Positions 21,786 through 32,175 of a stretch of DNA of 34,992 nt are shown here, in pieces. Source of the DNA: Sphaerosporella brunnea (lineage: Eukaryota; Ascomycota; Pezizomycetes; Pezizales; Pyronemataceae); contig VXIS01000419.1 in the NCBI GenBank assembly GCA_008704415.1, positions 1 to 34,992 on the forward strand, in the 5' to 3' direction. Below the pieces are notes generated by a model. That model was not told the origin of the DNA. It saw only the letters and a list, made by a program, of their open reading frames with translations, and made no database searches. The position numbers and the translations under genes were made by a program. Position 1 is the first letter of the stretch, and every line of letters starts with the position of its first letter.

Positions 21786-24194
21786 TCACTGGCAATTGTC
21801 GACGAGGGAGTTCTTTGGCCAGTCAAATCCGGTGTCTTTCCAGTTGGTCAGGTTCGGGTTCATATAAGCATCCTTGTGCTTTTCGATGTATGAGGTCGTA
21901 GGATAATCCGGGGGATCACAGGTCACTGAGCAATCTTCACAATCAGGGTCTTGCCAGATCCGTACCCTGACGAGCAATCAGCAGTGATGACGCCAGAAAA
22001 AAAAAAACAGCAGCCTACCAGTCGATTCTCATCTTGGCGGGGAACAATTGTGCGAGTTTGTCATACTCGATCAGAGCGAACGAGGGAGACATTCCGCAAT
22101 TCAGGATAACCGTCATTGGCTCCACCGGAATCGGCCTGGGCCCGATGTTGCCGTTTGCACCAGTAGCGTCGGCAGTCATTTTCCACGTTTTGAGATCTCC
22201 GATGCTCCAGACGATATGCCCCTTATCGCCGGGAATGTATTCAAATCCGTATCGCTGATACGCTTTACCGTCGTACCAGTCATTGTTGAGAGTTGATAAA
22301 CTACATGTCATCAGGTTTTGCACGTCTCTGTAAACTGACATGTGAGGGTCATACCCAGATATGGCTTGCTGGAAAGATCCTCCTCGGTACGAATTCATGG
22401 AGGTAATCTCCGGATTGTACAGTTCCATGAAGTCATAATTTGGCTGGTACCATGGATCGAACGGTGCCATTTGAGCTGACTGAGAAACAAGGCCGATTGA
22501 ACTTCCATCCGAGGCCTTGCCAACAGTGGCCTCGACAGCATCAATCTCGGGAGCGCTTCGGGCCTTCCCTCGGTTCGGGTGGTCCTCCCCTTCGCACGTA
22601 CAGCCAGGAAGCTTCATTCCGGGCAGGAAGCTGATGCCGTCTGCGGAGGATTGATTGGCTGTGATACCTGCATCGCATCCGTCGTTATATGAATACGGCC
22701 ACATGCCCTCAGTTGAAGCAAGATAACCTGGGCGTCCTAGATTGCCCATGGTCCAGAAACCAGGCCACAAGCCGGAAACATCACCTCTTCCCGGGAGAGA
22801 GATACTTGCTGCGAAACGTGAGCTATGACAAGCTCTCAAGTCAGGCTTGGATTTATCCGCCACCAACCTTCAAGCAACCCGCCTTTGAAACACATCTTGT
22901 TCCAGCTCTGGAGCATGCCGGACCGATAATCGAGATTGTGGTTTTTGATGGCCGCAAATTCGATCTCGAGGTAACCATCCTTCGTTGTTATGGCGTCCGG
23001 GTCGTACCACTATATGTAGAACAGTGTCAATGCGGCAAATCTAAGTTTGATCATCCTGCAGAATATGTGTAACTGTACCTCAAGATCTACAGTAGCAGCG
23101 CTATAGCCAACTCTTAGCATATGCGTTCAGAATAAGCGAGTATATTACTTACTAGTAAATGTCCACCGCCTCCCTGTAACTCCGTCAGCAGATAAAGACG
23201 GACAAAATTGAATAAAGCGGTTTAATTTACCAATAAGGATCCTCCCCGGGATAAAAGCTTCGATTGTCTTGGTTGAACTCGTCCGAAAACTATCCCCCAA
23301 TGGTTCAGCCAGAGTACCAACAGAATAGCGCAACCAACCCCCACCACAAGCTTCAACTGCTTCCCATCCGCTGAAGTTCGAGTTTTTGCGCTATCCGGCG
23401 TATCTGAGTCGATGAGGGAGGTGCGGAAGTTTTTGAGCAATGGCCTAGGCCCAACGTCTAAACATAGCTCTCCAAGCGTACAGGCAGGCTTCTCTTTCGA
23501 GGCCACGGCTTCTCTAACGAAAGTTCTAAAAAGAGAGAAAACACAGTCAGCGCCCTGCAAAAAGGTTTGCTTTTCACTTCAGAGGGAGGGCGCACAAAAT
23601 GGGATATCCAATGAAGAGGACCATAATTCCCAAGGTGATCAACCCAAGTCCTCCGATATTTAGTAATCCTCTTTTGGTCCAAATATCACATTCGCGGTCG
23701 TTGTCCATTCCAGTGGCAGGATCATGTAAGGCATCGTCCGCTTCTTTTTCGTTTGGATAAAGGAGTAGATTCGACGAAGGAGAAATATTGAGCTTCTCCG
23801 TTATCATCTGCATGCTCAAAGGCTCCATGGGACCGGGGGAAGCAACTCGAGAACTCGCCCCGGATACGTCATAGGATACGAACGGGCCGCCATACCTCGC
23901 ATTATTCCCATATCCATCGATGCTCCAACTAGACCTGCGAGAAGATAACGGGCTGTCTGAGTAGGGCTGAAAGCGGCTTCCTGGCGGCAACGGTGGGACC
24001 AATAGCTCTGAGGATTCGACCGGGCTAGAATTTTGATATACCGAGAAAGGATTGATTACTACCGGGCTGGCTCTCGGCAACGAAGGCGCCAGTATACGAT
24101 TTCGAAGCGGTGCATCTCCGGACGTAAAATCTGGCCCCGCACCTTCGTCGAGGTCGCGGCTGTTCGCATTGGGTGTCACCAGCGGAGGGGACAT
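21786..24194 (-). CDS. kre6: Kre6/Skn1-type beta-1,6-glucan synthesis-associated protein (GH16)
   Basis: Eight exons on the minus strand (23578-24194, 23345-23525, 23231-23289, 23153-23173, 23079-23100, 22868-23009, 22019-22808, 21786-21966) encode 670 aa. A long Ser/Pro-rich cytoplasmic N-terminus is followed by one membrane anchor (about residues 176-203) and a luminal GH16-like SKN1/KRE6 domain. Landmarks are [55 protein letters not shown] and the GH16 catalytic-type EIDxxE (APEIDAVE, near residues 435-440). The end is VRIWQDPD...WPKNSL. These Golgi/ER/plasma-membrane proteins are required for cell-wall beta-1,6-glucan. Exons 4 and 5 are only 21 and 22 nt. The usual HYW before LEWYDP reads YYA here. 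Kre6 versus Skn1 cannot be separated by eye. Confidence 0.9.
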
Positions 24195-26800
24195 TGTTAT
24201 ATATTGTACACCGGACAGAGAGTATAAACCGTGAGAAGCTCGGTGAAGCCAGCAACACCGCAGCTCGGAACTGACGATGATGCAGTTTATCTATATTGAA
24301 ACACAAAGAAGGATGCAGGTGTGCTGGTAGATCAGCCTCAGAAGGTTGAAGTAGTTGCGCAGGTACAGCAGGTTGTTTATTATAGTTCACCAGATATGAT
24401 TGTGAAGCGAGTGTCGAGAAAGGTAAGTCGAAAGCGTACAGAAACGAAGGAATTGCTGAAGCCGTGGATTCAGACGCGGGTGGACGTGGATATTCGAATT
24501 TGGTGGGGGGGGGGGTTGTTTCCAAGGTGTAAATACTCCATAAATGGGAGGGGAAGGGGGTGGCTGCTGGGCAATGGGGAGAACGGAAATGGATCTGCTG
24601 CTACCTGCTGCTGTCAAATCGCAAGCAAAAAGTCCAACCAAAGCAAGATTTGCTGTGGATCTTGAGCTTGTTACACGCTACGGGAAAACATGCAATCCGC
24701 TGTCGATCAGCCACCAGCAATACGCAGGCATTGTCACTAGGGATGTGAGCCTAGCGTGTGACAGTATTTTCACGTATTATACTGTATTATACTGTATGGT
24801 GGCACTGAACCGCGGCCGGCCAGTGATGGGTCAGCCACTGATCATTAACGGGTCCTGATGGGTTAGTTAAGGGTTCAATGGGTGGGGACTGAACGGCTCG
24901 ATAATAATCTAACTACCACCCACTGCCGCCCCACATGGCTCGCACGAGGTCGATATTGCTGTAGCGATTCTCTGTCTTACATACCGTTCAACGGTGTGTG
25001 GTACGAATGGTACATACGCATCTATCCAATACGCCACGTTTTTGTATCTTCTGGCAATTACAGTAGTTCTAATGTTGAATTGACACCCCCTTTTAGTATA
25101 GTGCCTATCTCTACGTAGGTAGATAGTAGAGCTACCCTTTGAGATTAAGCTCAGAAAACTCTTGCAATTGTAAGGCACCCGACATTGAGGAGGTAGCTGC
25201 CAGGCGGTACGGCATCACTCATGCTAACGTACCCCCATTCAGTTCACGTTCGGTGCCACTGCCCTTCTGCTGCCACTGGATATTAGTGCCAGCCCTGATT
25301 GTCACGATAACGTTATAATTAACGGATGAGTCGTGACAGTATTGAAGCTGTTAATATGCGGCTGGTGACCTCCGTTCTCGAGGTTAACAAGGCATGGGGC
25401 CAAAACAAAAAGGCAAGATATAGGAATTAGTGCGATACATGCCAGATACACCTCTTACGATCCTGTATACATATCCCAAGTCGCCACGCAACTTGCCACG
25501 CCCAGGAGTGATAGGTCATGGTGGGGGACTTTGGATTCTCATAAACACGCCGCCAGTAGTGTTGAAAAGAGAGCTAGAGCTGATATAGGAGAGGAATTGC
25601 TTGCTTTCTAACGTAACTTTTCCAACCCAGAACCCACCAGACGACAATGTTGCCAGTGCCCGCACTGCCTGCCCGTTCCCCTACCTGTCGATACCCACCC
25701 TCCAACCTTTACATTTTTACTCAGGCAGGAGGGCAAGGTTGCTGCAACGGCGCATCGGTATCGCGGTGGTATTTGGGATCTGGGGTAGGAGCGGCATCAT
25801 AATTCTCAACCCTAGCCCCACTGACCCCACCGGTCAGTGACGGGTTAGTTCAACATGACCGGCCAGTGAACGTGACCGGGTCAATGCCAGCTCTGTCAAT
25901 GAGGAGTGTCATGACGGGAGGCGTCAGGCAATTTTAGTGCGGTTCAGAAGTCTTGTGATGCTATTCGAGTGATCTTTGGTGAGCAGCCTTTCGCAAAAAT
26001 ACTCCCTACCGTGCCGATTACCCAGTGAGACCCTTCACCCGGCACGACATGTCATTGCCGTCCCTGGTCCGTGCAGTGCTGTTTTTCCGATTTTCCAACG
26101 TTCCTGCATCGGCACGGACATAACCGACCAGCCTTGACGTTCCGTGTACCGCGTCCGTCCGTACAATAGAGTAGCGGTTACACACACCCAACACTCTGGG
26201 AATCGTTACATACAAGAAGTACGTATGTCCCCCCCATATGTACGCGCATGTGAAAGGGAGAACGACGATCCCCTATCTATGCGTTGGCGCTGTACCGGTC
26301 GGTACCTGCACCAATGGGTTGCAATGTAATACATTTGCAGACGGCGGCGGCGTCTCCGACTCTGCGATGAACATCACTATTTCACGGCTTAAACGCCCCA
26401 AAAGCAGCGAATGCAACATGTACATACACGGAACTGCGCCGACTGGAGAAACATCGCCGGCATCTTCAATGAAAGGATGAAAGGGATGAAGATCCGTGGA
26501 GTGACAATCAATCTACTGTATGTCCCGCCGAATCCCCAACAAAACCAGAGGATACGGGGGTCTGTGCAGGAGAGAGCTCGGAATATCAGGGACTAAGGAT
26601 TGGACCGAGAGTGTGAATGAGCAAAACTTCACATTCGTAATTCAATCGTTGTTTAATGCGTAAACAAGATCATCGTTGTTAGTTAATGCATAAACAAGAT
26701 CAGCGTTGTGTGCGTGACAGCACGTCTCTCTCTCTCTAACCAATAAAATAAATCTCAATCTCGATTGAATCATCCTCCGATGGTATTCCTTCACGCGCGC
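24195..26800. other. Long gene-poor intergenic region
   Basis: About 2.6 kb lie between the kre6 start and the 3' end of the hypothetical gene. The first few hundred bases should be the kre6 promoter. Farther on there is low-complexity sequence (a G9 run near 24505-24514, TACTGTATTA repeats near 24775-24796) and related CCGGCCAGTGA/GGGTTAGTT words near 24810-24880 and 25800-25900, suggestive of a decayed element. No coding frame was recognised. Confidence 0.5.
26647..26708. repeat. Imperfect tandem duplication, unit about 27-30 bp
   Basis: Two adjacent copies share CGTTGTT, TTAATGC, TAAACAAGATCA and then CGTTGT again. They lie about 100-150 bp beyond the 3' end of the minus-strand hypothetical gene. 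Confidence 0.75.
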
Positions 26801-27632
26801 CTACGACTCCACAGCTTTCACCCTGACACCAACGATCTTCCGCGCCTTAACATCGACGCCCAGAACATAGTATGTCACCCGCGCACCACGTTGCACCCGG
26901 TAAACCTTCACTTCTCCGCCAGCACAAGCTGTGGCCACAGCATCTCTCACATCCTGGTACTCGTTTCGGTGATCCCAATCTTTAGGTTCCAGTACCTCAA
27001 TGCTGCCGCTGTCAGATCCGGTCAAGTCGCTAAACTCGTCTTATAGCCCGGCCGGCACCATCAGCAATCGTGAAACTAGGGCTTGCGACGATCAACAGGG
27101 ACGGAAAAGAAAAAGCAAAAAAACGGTCTGGATATGTTGGCGTTGTTGCAGAAGGAGGAACGCGCCGCACAACACACCAACACCTACTAAGTAGGTACAT
27201 ACCAATGGTTGGGAGCAATTCCTTCTCCCATGAGAAACTAATGAACTCGAATGCTTCGTCCACTTCCGACACGTAGAACCGCTCCCCGAGCGCCCGAATG
27301 GCAGGATGCGGATCAACCTCCGCAGTGATCGTCGCGGTGCGTTCGGTGTCTGCGGGGGGCTCGTATCCCTCCGAATAGTCTTTCTGAGCCTTCTTGAGGA
27401 AGGCTTCGTAGTCTGCCGCGTCGGATGACATGGCTCGTCGGAAGGAGGGTGTGTGTGAAGCAAAAGTAACGGTGGTGGTGGTGGTGGTGGGTGATGTGAA
27501 TCGCTGAAGAAGTGCAGCCGTGTATGCGGTTCGGCGATGAAGTGGGAGAAGAGGAGACGCCCGTGCGATTGTTGTTTTCAAGGCGGACTGCTGGCAATGA
27601 CGCAATTGTCTTCCAGCAGCAAACCAACGCAT
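26801..27632 (-). CDS. Conserved-looking hypothetical protein, possibly mitochondrial
   Basis: Two exons on the minus strand (27203-27632 and 26801-27039) give 222 aa. The 163-nt intron runs from GTATGT to CTATAAG and restores the reading TI/DEFSDLTGSDSG. The N-terminus is rich in Arg, Ser, Thr and Ala with almost no acids for about 65 residues (MRWFAAGRQLRHCQQ...), as in mitochondrial presequences. It includes a six-Thr run from a GTG/CAC microsatellite. The rest is acidic (DYEAFLKKAQKDYSEGY, DEAFEFISFSWEKELLP) with a beta-rich end (VTYYVLGVDVKARKIVGVRV). I do not recognise a family. An internal start at MSSDAADYEAF would yield a cytosolic form. The acceptor choice is inferred from frame. 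Confidence 0.65.
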
Positions 27633-28158
27633 CTTGAAAGTTCAGCTACCAGTACTATAGAATATGCGAGTAATGATGGAACAGGAACTATCTAACACGG
27701 CACAAACGCCAAGATGCGGTGGGTCAGCATAGCGCCGAGTGCTGAATTGTGAGGCGGCCAACGACTGGAGATTTGCAAACAGAGGTACCATATTTTTTCT
27801 CCATAAAACAAAAATTACCCACAACCCTAACCCAGGCTGCCACAGCGCCCATCAGCGGGCAGTTGCTCACAGCAGCACCGACAGAGATGTAGTATGCAGG
27901 TAGCCGGCTGACACACGCTCGCGGTTTCCTTTCTGGATTCTCTTGGTCTTGACCCGTGCAACCACCAGCTCATTTTTCTTGCGATGCCATAGTTGTGAGG
28001 CTACATTCTTGATCCTCGAAGTCAGGATGCTCCTGGACATCCTTGATTGCACTCAGCACTTCCCTCTCGGGCCCTTCGAACGCATTGTGTTGGTAGTGTT
28101 GTTACGGGGAGAGTGGGAGAAGCGTTGCGTTGCGCGGACGTCATTTCGTGCCCAACAA
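27633..28158. other. Intergenic region upstream of the hypothetical gene
   Basis: The stretch presumably holds the promoter of the minus-strand hypothetical gene at its left end. Minus-strand sequence near 27900-28080 is rich in Lys/Arg-type codons but broken by stops, and may be part of the decayed gene to the right. Confidence 0.4.
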
Positions 28159-28661
28159 CTACCCGGTCGCCGCATCTACATCCAAATCAAATAGCTCGTC
28201 ATCGTTCTCCCTTTGCGCAGTTTCCTTAGGATCAGCCAGTACCCCCTTTTCCTCCAAAGTCCTAAGTAGTACTGGCCAACAGAACTCCTTCACCGGGTTT
28301 TCTTCTGTTCCCTGAACCAGCAGCTCCCGGTTCCAAATTGCAATTCAATCCACCAGCTGAAATCACCAATTTCAATAGCAAGATTATTCAGATCTCTTCC
28401 CTTGAGCAGATCGTCCTCCGAACCGTTATAATCCAAAGAAATACCTGTTTCCTTCAAAGTCTTTCGTATGAGATCAGCTTTCTGACGATGAAGCTCCTCC
28501 AAGCATCGCCAACTATCTTGGTCATCAAAATACGTCACTCCCGGACCGCAACACGCTTTCTCCCAGGGAATCCACTCTTCCAGCCAGCATCGGTTCGTTC
28601 TTCTAAGAGATCTGCAAGGCGCTCCTCCAGTTTTGGCCACAGCGGACGTCTTCCACCCCAA
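28159..28661 (-). pseudogene. Frameshifted relic of an unidentified protein
   Basis: The minus-strand frame 28290-28661 reads FDDQDSWRCLEELHRQKADL, then SEDDLLKGRDLNNLAIEIGD and FSWWIELQ. It then needs a one-base shift near 28335 to continue as IWNRELLVQGTEENPVKEFC and LLRTLEEKGVLADPKETAQR, ending at a stop at 28159-28161. Both frames are rich in ordinary soluble-protein composition and join smoothly, so this is probably one gene broken by an indel. I do not recognise the family. Confidence 0.45.
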
Positions 28662-28923
28662 TTTTTATTGTGCCGCGAGGTGCATCAAGAATTGCCTTCT
28701 GTAGGGCATCCCACTTTCTTATTTGACTTTCGTTATAGCTTAAGATCTGCGCAACTCGTCTGTAACTCGTTGTGCCGGGTCCTTTCAATTCTGAATATTT
28801 ACAGCGTGGTATTGCATTTCCTACGTTCCAGTCTTGTGGATGGTTCAGGTCCAACTCGAACAGCAAGCTTGAGATGCTGCATAGTCTCCGGAGCCAAATA
28901 CTAGATGTCACACCACTTAGCAA
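28603..28923 (-). pseudogene. Relic with transposase-type helix-turn-helix DNA-binding region
   Basis: A minus-strand frame contains SYRRVAQILSYNESQIRKWD followed by APRGTIKIG. A frameshift near 28640-28660 would continue as RRPLWPKLEERLADLLEERT. This order (helix-turn-helix, basic RGTxKIG linker, then a GRxPLWPxLE-type second helix block) resembles the CENP-B/pogo-type DNA-binding domains of transposases. No catalytic DDE domain is visible. It overlaps the 5' end of the neighbouring relic and could be part of the same broken gene. The assignment is from memory of the motif layout, without a search. Confidence 0.4.
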
Positions 28924-29089
28924 GATACCAAAGTACCCTCTGGCACGGCCTTTTCAGGTTCTATACATATTTTGTCGACCTGACAACTCGGTCGGCGCCG
29001 AATTAATCCTAAGATGCATATTTGCTTTTTTGTCCGAAACGATGTTGCGTCCGGATTGGCTGTCGGGTAGTATCCCAGGGAGAACTCGA

Positions 29090-29664
29090 TGGTATGGTGC
29101 TGGAAGTCTGCAACCAACACTAACTGAAGCCCGGGTAAATTGTGTTTCACCGCATGAAACGGGGTGGCGAGTGACGACAGAAGTGCGGCCTCGCACGGCC
29201 TCGCGCGGTAGTGACTGAACGAATGCGTACTATGGCGCTCATTCCTGTGGCAAAGATATTCACCCATTATGACCCGAACTGATCAAGCGCACTCCGGCCC
29301 ATCAAGAACAACTTTGTGGAGGAGGAGGAAAGCGGAAGCAGCAGAAGTGGCAGCTGCATCGAACCCCCAACGCCCTCAAACCGGCCCTGGGCCATCAAGA
29401 ACAACCTTATGGAAGCGGAGGAAAGCGCAAGCTGCGGCAGCACAGGTTGGGTAGCGATGAATTCGACATGATGCGCGCGCAAGAGCGCGCCATTGTCTCT
29501 TGAGTCAGTCCTCAATCAGAGTCCGGAGTCGCTCCATTGTTCACCCGCTGCGATCGCTGAGGTCGCGCGAGGCCGCACCGCTGTCGTCGCCCCGTTTCAT
29601 GCGGTGAAACACAATTTACCCGGGCTTCAGTTAGTGTTGGTTGCGGACTTCCGGCACCATACCA
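29090..29664. mobile_element. 575-bp element with about 110-bp terminal inverted repeats
   Basis: The left end starts TGGTATGGTGCTGGAAGTC at 29090. The right end, read on the minus strand from 29664, starts TGGTATGGTGCCGGAAGTC, and the two match for about 105-115 bp with few changes (to about 29205 and about 29555). The interior encodes a small frame (29269-29454, plus) with an internal duplication: GPSRTTLWRRRKAEAAE and GPSRTTLWKRRKAQAAA. No target-site duplication is visible at these ends. Long inverted repeats without a full transposase suggest a non-autonomous DNA transposon; the superfamily is not determined. Confidence 0.75.
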
Positions 29665-29772
29665 GTTTTTGTTAAAAATGTCGAGCGGTGATGCCAGTGG
29701 TGGGGTGAATGACGAAAATGACGTCCTTCGAACACTGTGTATCACTCAAACCTAACCCATTCCCTCCGCTGC

Positions 29773-29998
29773 CGGACGCCTTGTGTAACAACCCCCAACC
29801 TCACCAAAAACGCAACAGCACAACGAAAAATTGTCGGCACAAATTCTTTATTCCTGAAGGGTTTCAACTGCTATCTCTTGATTTTGAGACTTTTTCCAGA
29901 TTTTTCAAGTGAAATCCAGAGAAGTTATCGATTTTTCGCTGTGTGGCTTGGCTGTGGGACAGGGGTTCTGAGTATCCGGATACTTTTTTTTTTGTCAG
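29773..29998 (-). mobile_element. Truncated copy of the 243-bp MITE, opposite orientation
   Basis: This segment is an inverted, diverged copy of the element at 30015-30257. Both share TTGTGTAACAACCCCC, GAAGGGTTTCAACTGC and GAAGTTATCGATTTTTC in mirrored order. Its inner end (29971-29996, GTATCCGGATACTTTTTTTT) is a mutated terminal repeat. Its outer terminal repeat is missing, so this copy is truncated on the left. The two copies form a foldback structure. Confidence 0.8.
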
Positions 29999-30014
29999 AT
30001 CTTCTGCTTATCTA

Positions 30015-30257
30015 CTCGACGAAAAAAAAAGTATTCGGACACTCACAGCCAAGCCACGCAGTGAAAAATCGATAACTTCTCTGGATCTCACTCAAAAAAT
30101 TTGGAAGAAGTCTCAAATTAAGAGATAGCAGTTGAAACCCTTCAGGCATAAAGAATTTGTGCTAACGATTTTTTTTTGCGCTGTTGCGCTTTGGTGGGAT
30201 ACCCGCGGGTTGGGGGGTTGTTACACAAGGTGTCCAAATACTTTTTTTTTCGTCGAG
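30015..30257. mobile_element. 243-bp Tc1/mariner-type MITE with TA target duplication
   Basis: Inverted repeats of 28 bp begin CTCGACGAAAAAAAAAGTAT at 30015 and end with the complement at 30257, with one mismatch (GTATTCGGACAC against GTATTTGGACAC). TA flanks both ends (30013-30014 and 30258-30259). The interior has no coding capacity. The terminal pattern (A-run, GTATTCGGACAC) is typical of Tc1-like elements. Confidence 0.85.
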
Positions 30258-30259
30258 TA

Positions 30260-30663
30260 ACGCCATCTTGATCAGGTGCGATATCTTATCAATCTTATCT
30301 CAGCGATCTCCCATCCCACCGACAAGTAGGTACCGTGAAAAATCCCTTATCCCTTTTATCAATGGCTTGGCACTCCAAACTCCAGACCGGGGAGTCGGCG
30401 GTTAATGGGAGAGCGAGTGACGTCCAGTGAGTCGTTCCAACCTGCGCAACAACCTTTCCGCTGCCCATCACGCCTCCACTTCCGCTGCCCACCACCCCTC
30501 TGCCAAAGTACGCCCACTACCCCTCCGCTTCCACCCTAAACTACGCACACCGCTGCATCCTGCTGCTGCAAATTTGACCCGGTTTGTCCTTCACTTGCAG
30601 AACACAAAGGAAATATAGCTAATGAAACAAAGCAGGCTGAAGTTTCCGGCACCTCCCCTCCTG
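30260..30663. other. Non-coding spacer in the repeat-rich region
   Basis: No gene was recognised. It contains short repeated CCGCTGCCCA(T/C)CAC words near 30461-30500. Confidence 0.5.
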
Positions 30664-30790
30664 CAGAGTGCGACTACTGCAATGAATGCTCGAGGATCAG
30701 TTGTGGCTTCTCCCTAGCACCCCTTTGGCAGAGTGCGGCTACTGCAAGGAATGCTCGAGGATCGGTTGTGGCTTCTCCCTAGCACCCCTT
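30664..30790. repeat. 65-bp direct tandem duplication
   Basis: The block starting CAGAGTGCGACTACTGCAA at 30664 recurs at 30729 as CAGAGTGCGGCTACTGCAA. Both run through GAATGCTCGAGGATC and GTGGCTTCTCCCTAGCACCC with only a few substitutions. Confidence 0.92.
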
Positions 30791-31292
30791 CATGCTGTGT
30801 CTTCGGCTTCTGGGTAGTTTCTAGGCGTGGCTGCTGTGACTGTTCTCTGGTAACGCGGAGAATATGACCCCCTCCCGAGACCCTCACAAGGCTCGGGGGT
30901 TGGGTGGTGACCATGCTCTGAGGAGTATGATAGGCGCGGGTGGAGTACCCAGTGATGCTTTTGCAGAGGGGAAACACTAAGAGGTTTCTTCCAGTTTATC
31001 TGTATGGACCCCCCGCAGCAGCCGCTCAGAGGTACGATTGCACACATGAAGGAGGCAATGCTTAGGCGAGAACCATTACTATGAGGGCACACTGACTACA
31101 GCATCTAGGAGCGTAACCTTTGTCTTCCTCTCATCGCCACCCTCAATTTGTGTCACGGTGCAAGTTGGATGGAGTCTTCCGACTAAGCTACCAGCTTTTA
31201 CTCTCGATGGAATCGGCTGGAACTCTCAGATCTAAGACTTCAAAGGATGCTGATTCATTTGCTGTTCTCAAATTTATCCCCCCGAGAATGGT

Positions 31293-31740
31293 TGTCACGT
31301 GGTGAGGTTCGGAAGTGGGGGTTGTTTGTGGTGTCGTGATGAGGCTCTGTAGGGAGGCTCGGTGGGATGGCTACGAGCCGAGGTTATGTTCGGCTACCAC
31401 GTGGCGCGGCGCACCGCGCTCACGTGATTGCTATAAGGGGCCTTCGCTTCCGCTTTGTTGTTCGTTTTCCTTTCCTCTTTACTGAACCTTCGTATGTCAA
31501 TCTGAGTACCTTTGTTCCAATCTGAATCCTGACCGTGCGCATCGCGCCTCTTGTCCTGCCTCTTGTCCTGCCTTTGGATCTTGTTCCAGCTCTCGTTCTT
31601 GCCCCCTCTGTACGCGAGTACCTTGGGCCCCTCCAGTCTGTTCTCGACCCTCTCCGTTACACTAGGTTCAGTCCACCAAAGCCTAACCTACTCGCTCTGT
31701 CTGTCACATCGCCACCTCCCCCTCCCACTCTTGCAACACC
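31293..31740 (+). promoter_or_regulatory. Promoter-like leader or possible LTR remnant upstream of the gag-like frame
   Basis: Three CACGTG E-boxes lie at 31296-31301, 31398-31403 and 31421-31426, followed at once by a TATA-type GCTATAAGGGG (31430-31440). A pyrimidine-rich tract and a 300-bp leader precede the ATG at 31741. The layout fits a retroelement LTR promoter, but neither LTR boundary nor a primer binding site was identified. Confidence 0.45.
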
Positions 31741-32175
31741 ATGGCCACCTACCACGACCTCCAAATCCCTCAGGAGCTCTGGGCAGCCATCAAAACTGGT
31801 GCCCAGGCGCCCCCGGAAGAAGGCTTCCCCCAGGAAGAGCGCGATCAACGTTTGATTGACTTCGCCCATATGGCACAGCAACTCCTGGCCTGCGAAGCCC
31901 CACCCAACCTGGAGGAGGAGCTGGAGGAGACGCGTGCTGAGCTCCGGACAGCCCTTCTCGAACGCGATGCAGCCCGCACCGGCCTGGCCGCTGCCCAGCA
32001 GCAGGCAAGGGACCTCACGGCCCAACTGAATCAGGTCCTAGCAATCGCCGCCGCCCAGATCCGTGACCACCCCGAAGTGTCACGGGTCTGCAGATTACTC
32101 ACCGCATCCTCCACGCTCCCTCAACAATCCAAACCTCCGAACCCGTGTTGCGTCCCACGCCGAGTCCTGTGCTGA
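31741..32175 (+). pseudogene. Truncated Ty3-type retrotransposon gag N-terminus
   Basis: A 144-aa frame starts MATYHDLQIPQELWAAIK after a CACC context. It has an Ala/Glu-rich coiled-coil stretch (LEEELEETRAELRTALLERD...AAAQQQARDLTAQLNQVL) ending IAAAQIRDHPEVSR. I recall this arrangement from the N-termini of fungal Ty3/gypsy gag proteins, where a capsid domain follows. Here the capsid, zinc knuckle and pol are absent: the frame runs instead into about 40 residues of unrelated sequence (LTASSTLPQQSK...) and stops. It is therefore read as a deletion derivative. It could alternatively be a stand-alone coiled-coil gene. Confidence 0.45.

Noticed and set aside
24025..24525. 166-codon minus-strand frame upstream of the kre6 start
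   Set aside because: It overlaps the 5' end of kre6 in another frame. The kre6 frame from 24194 continues into a family-typical protein, so this is leader sequence.
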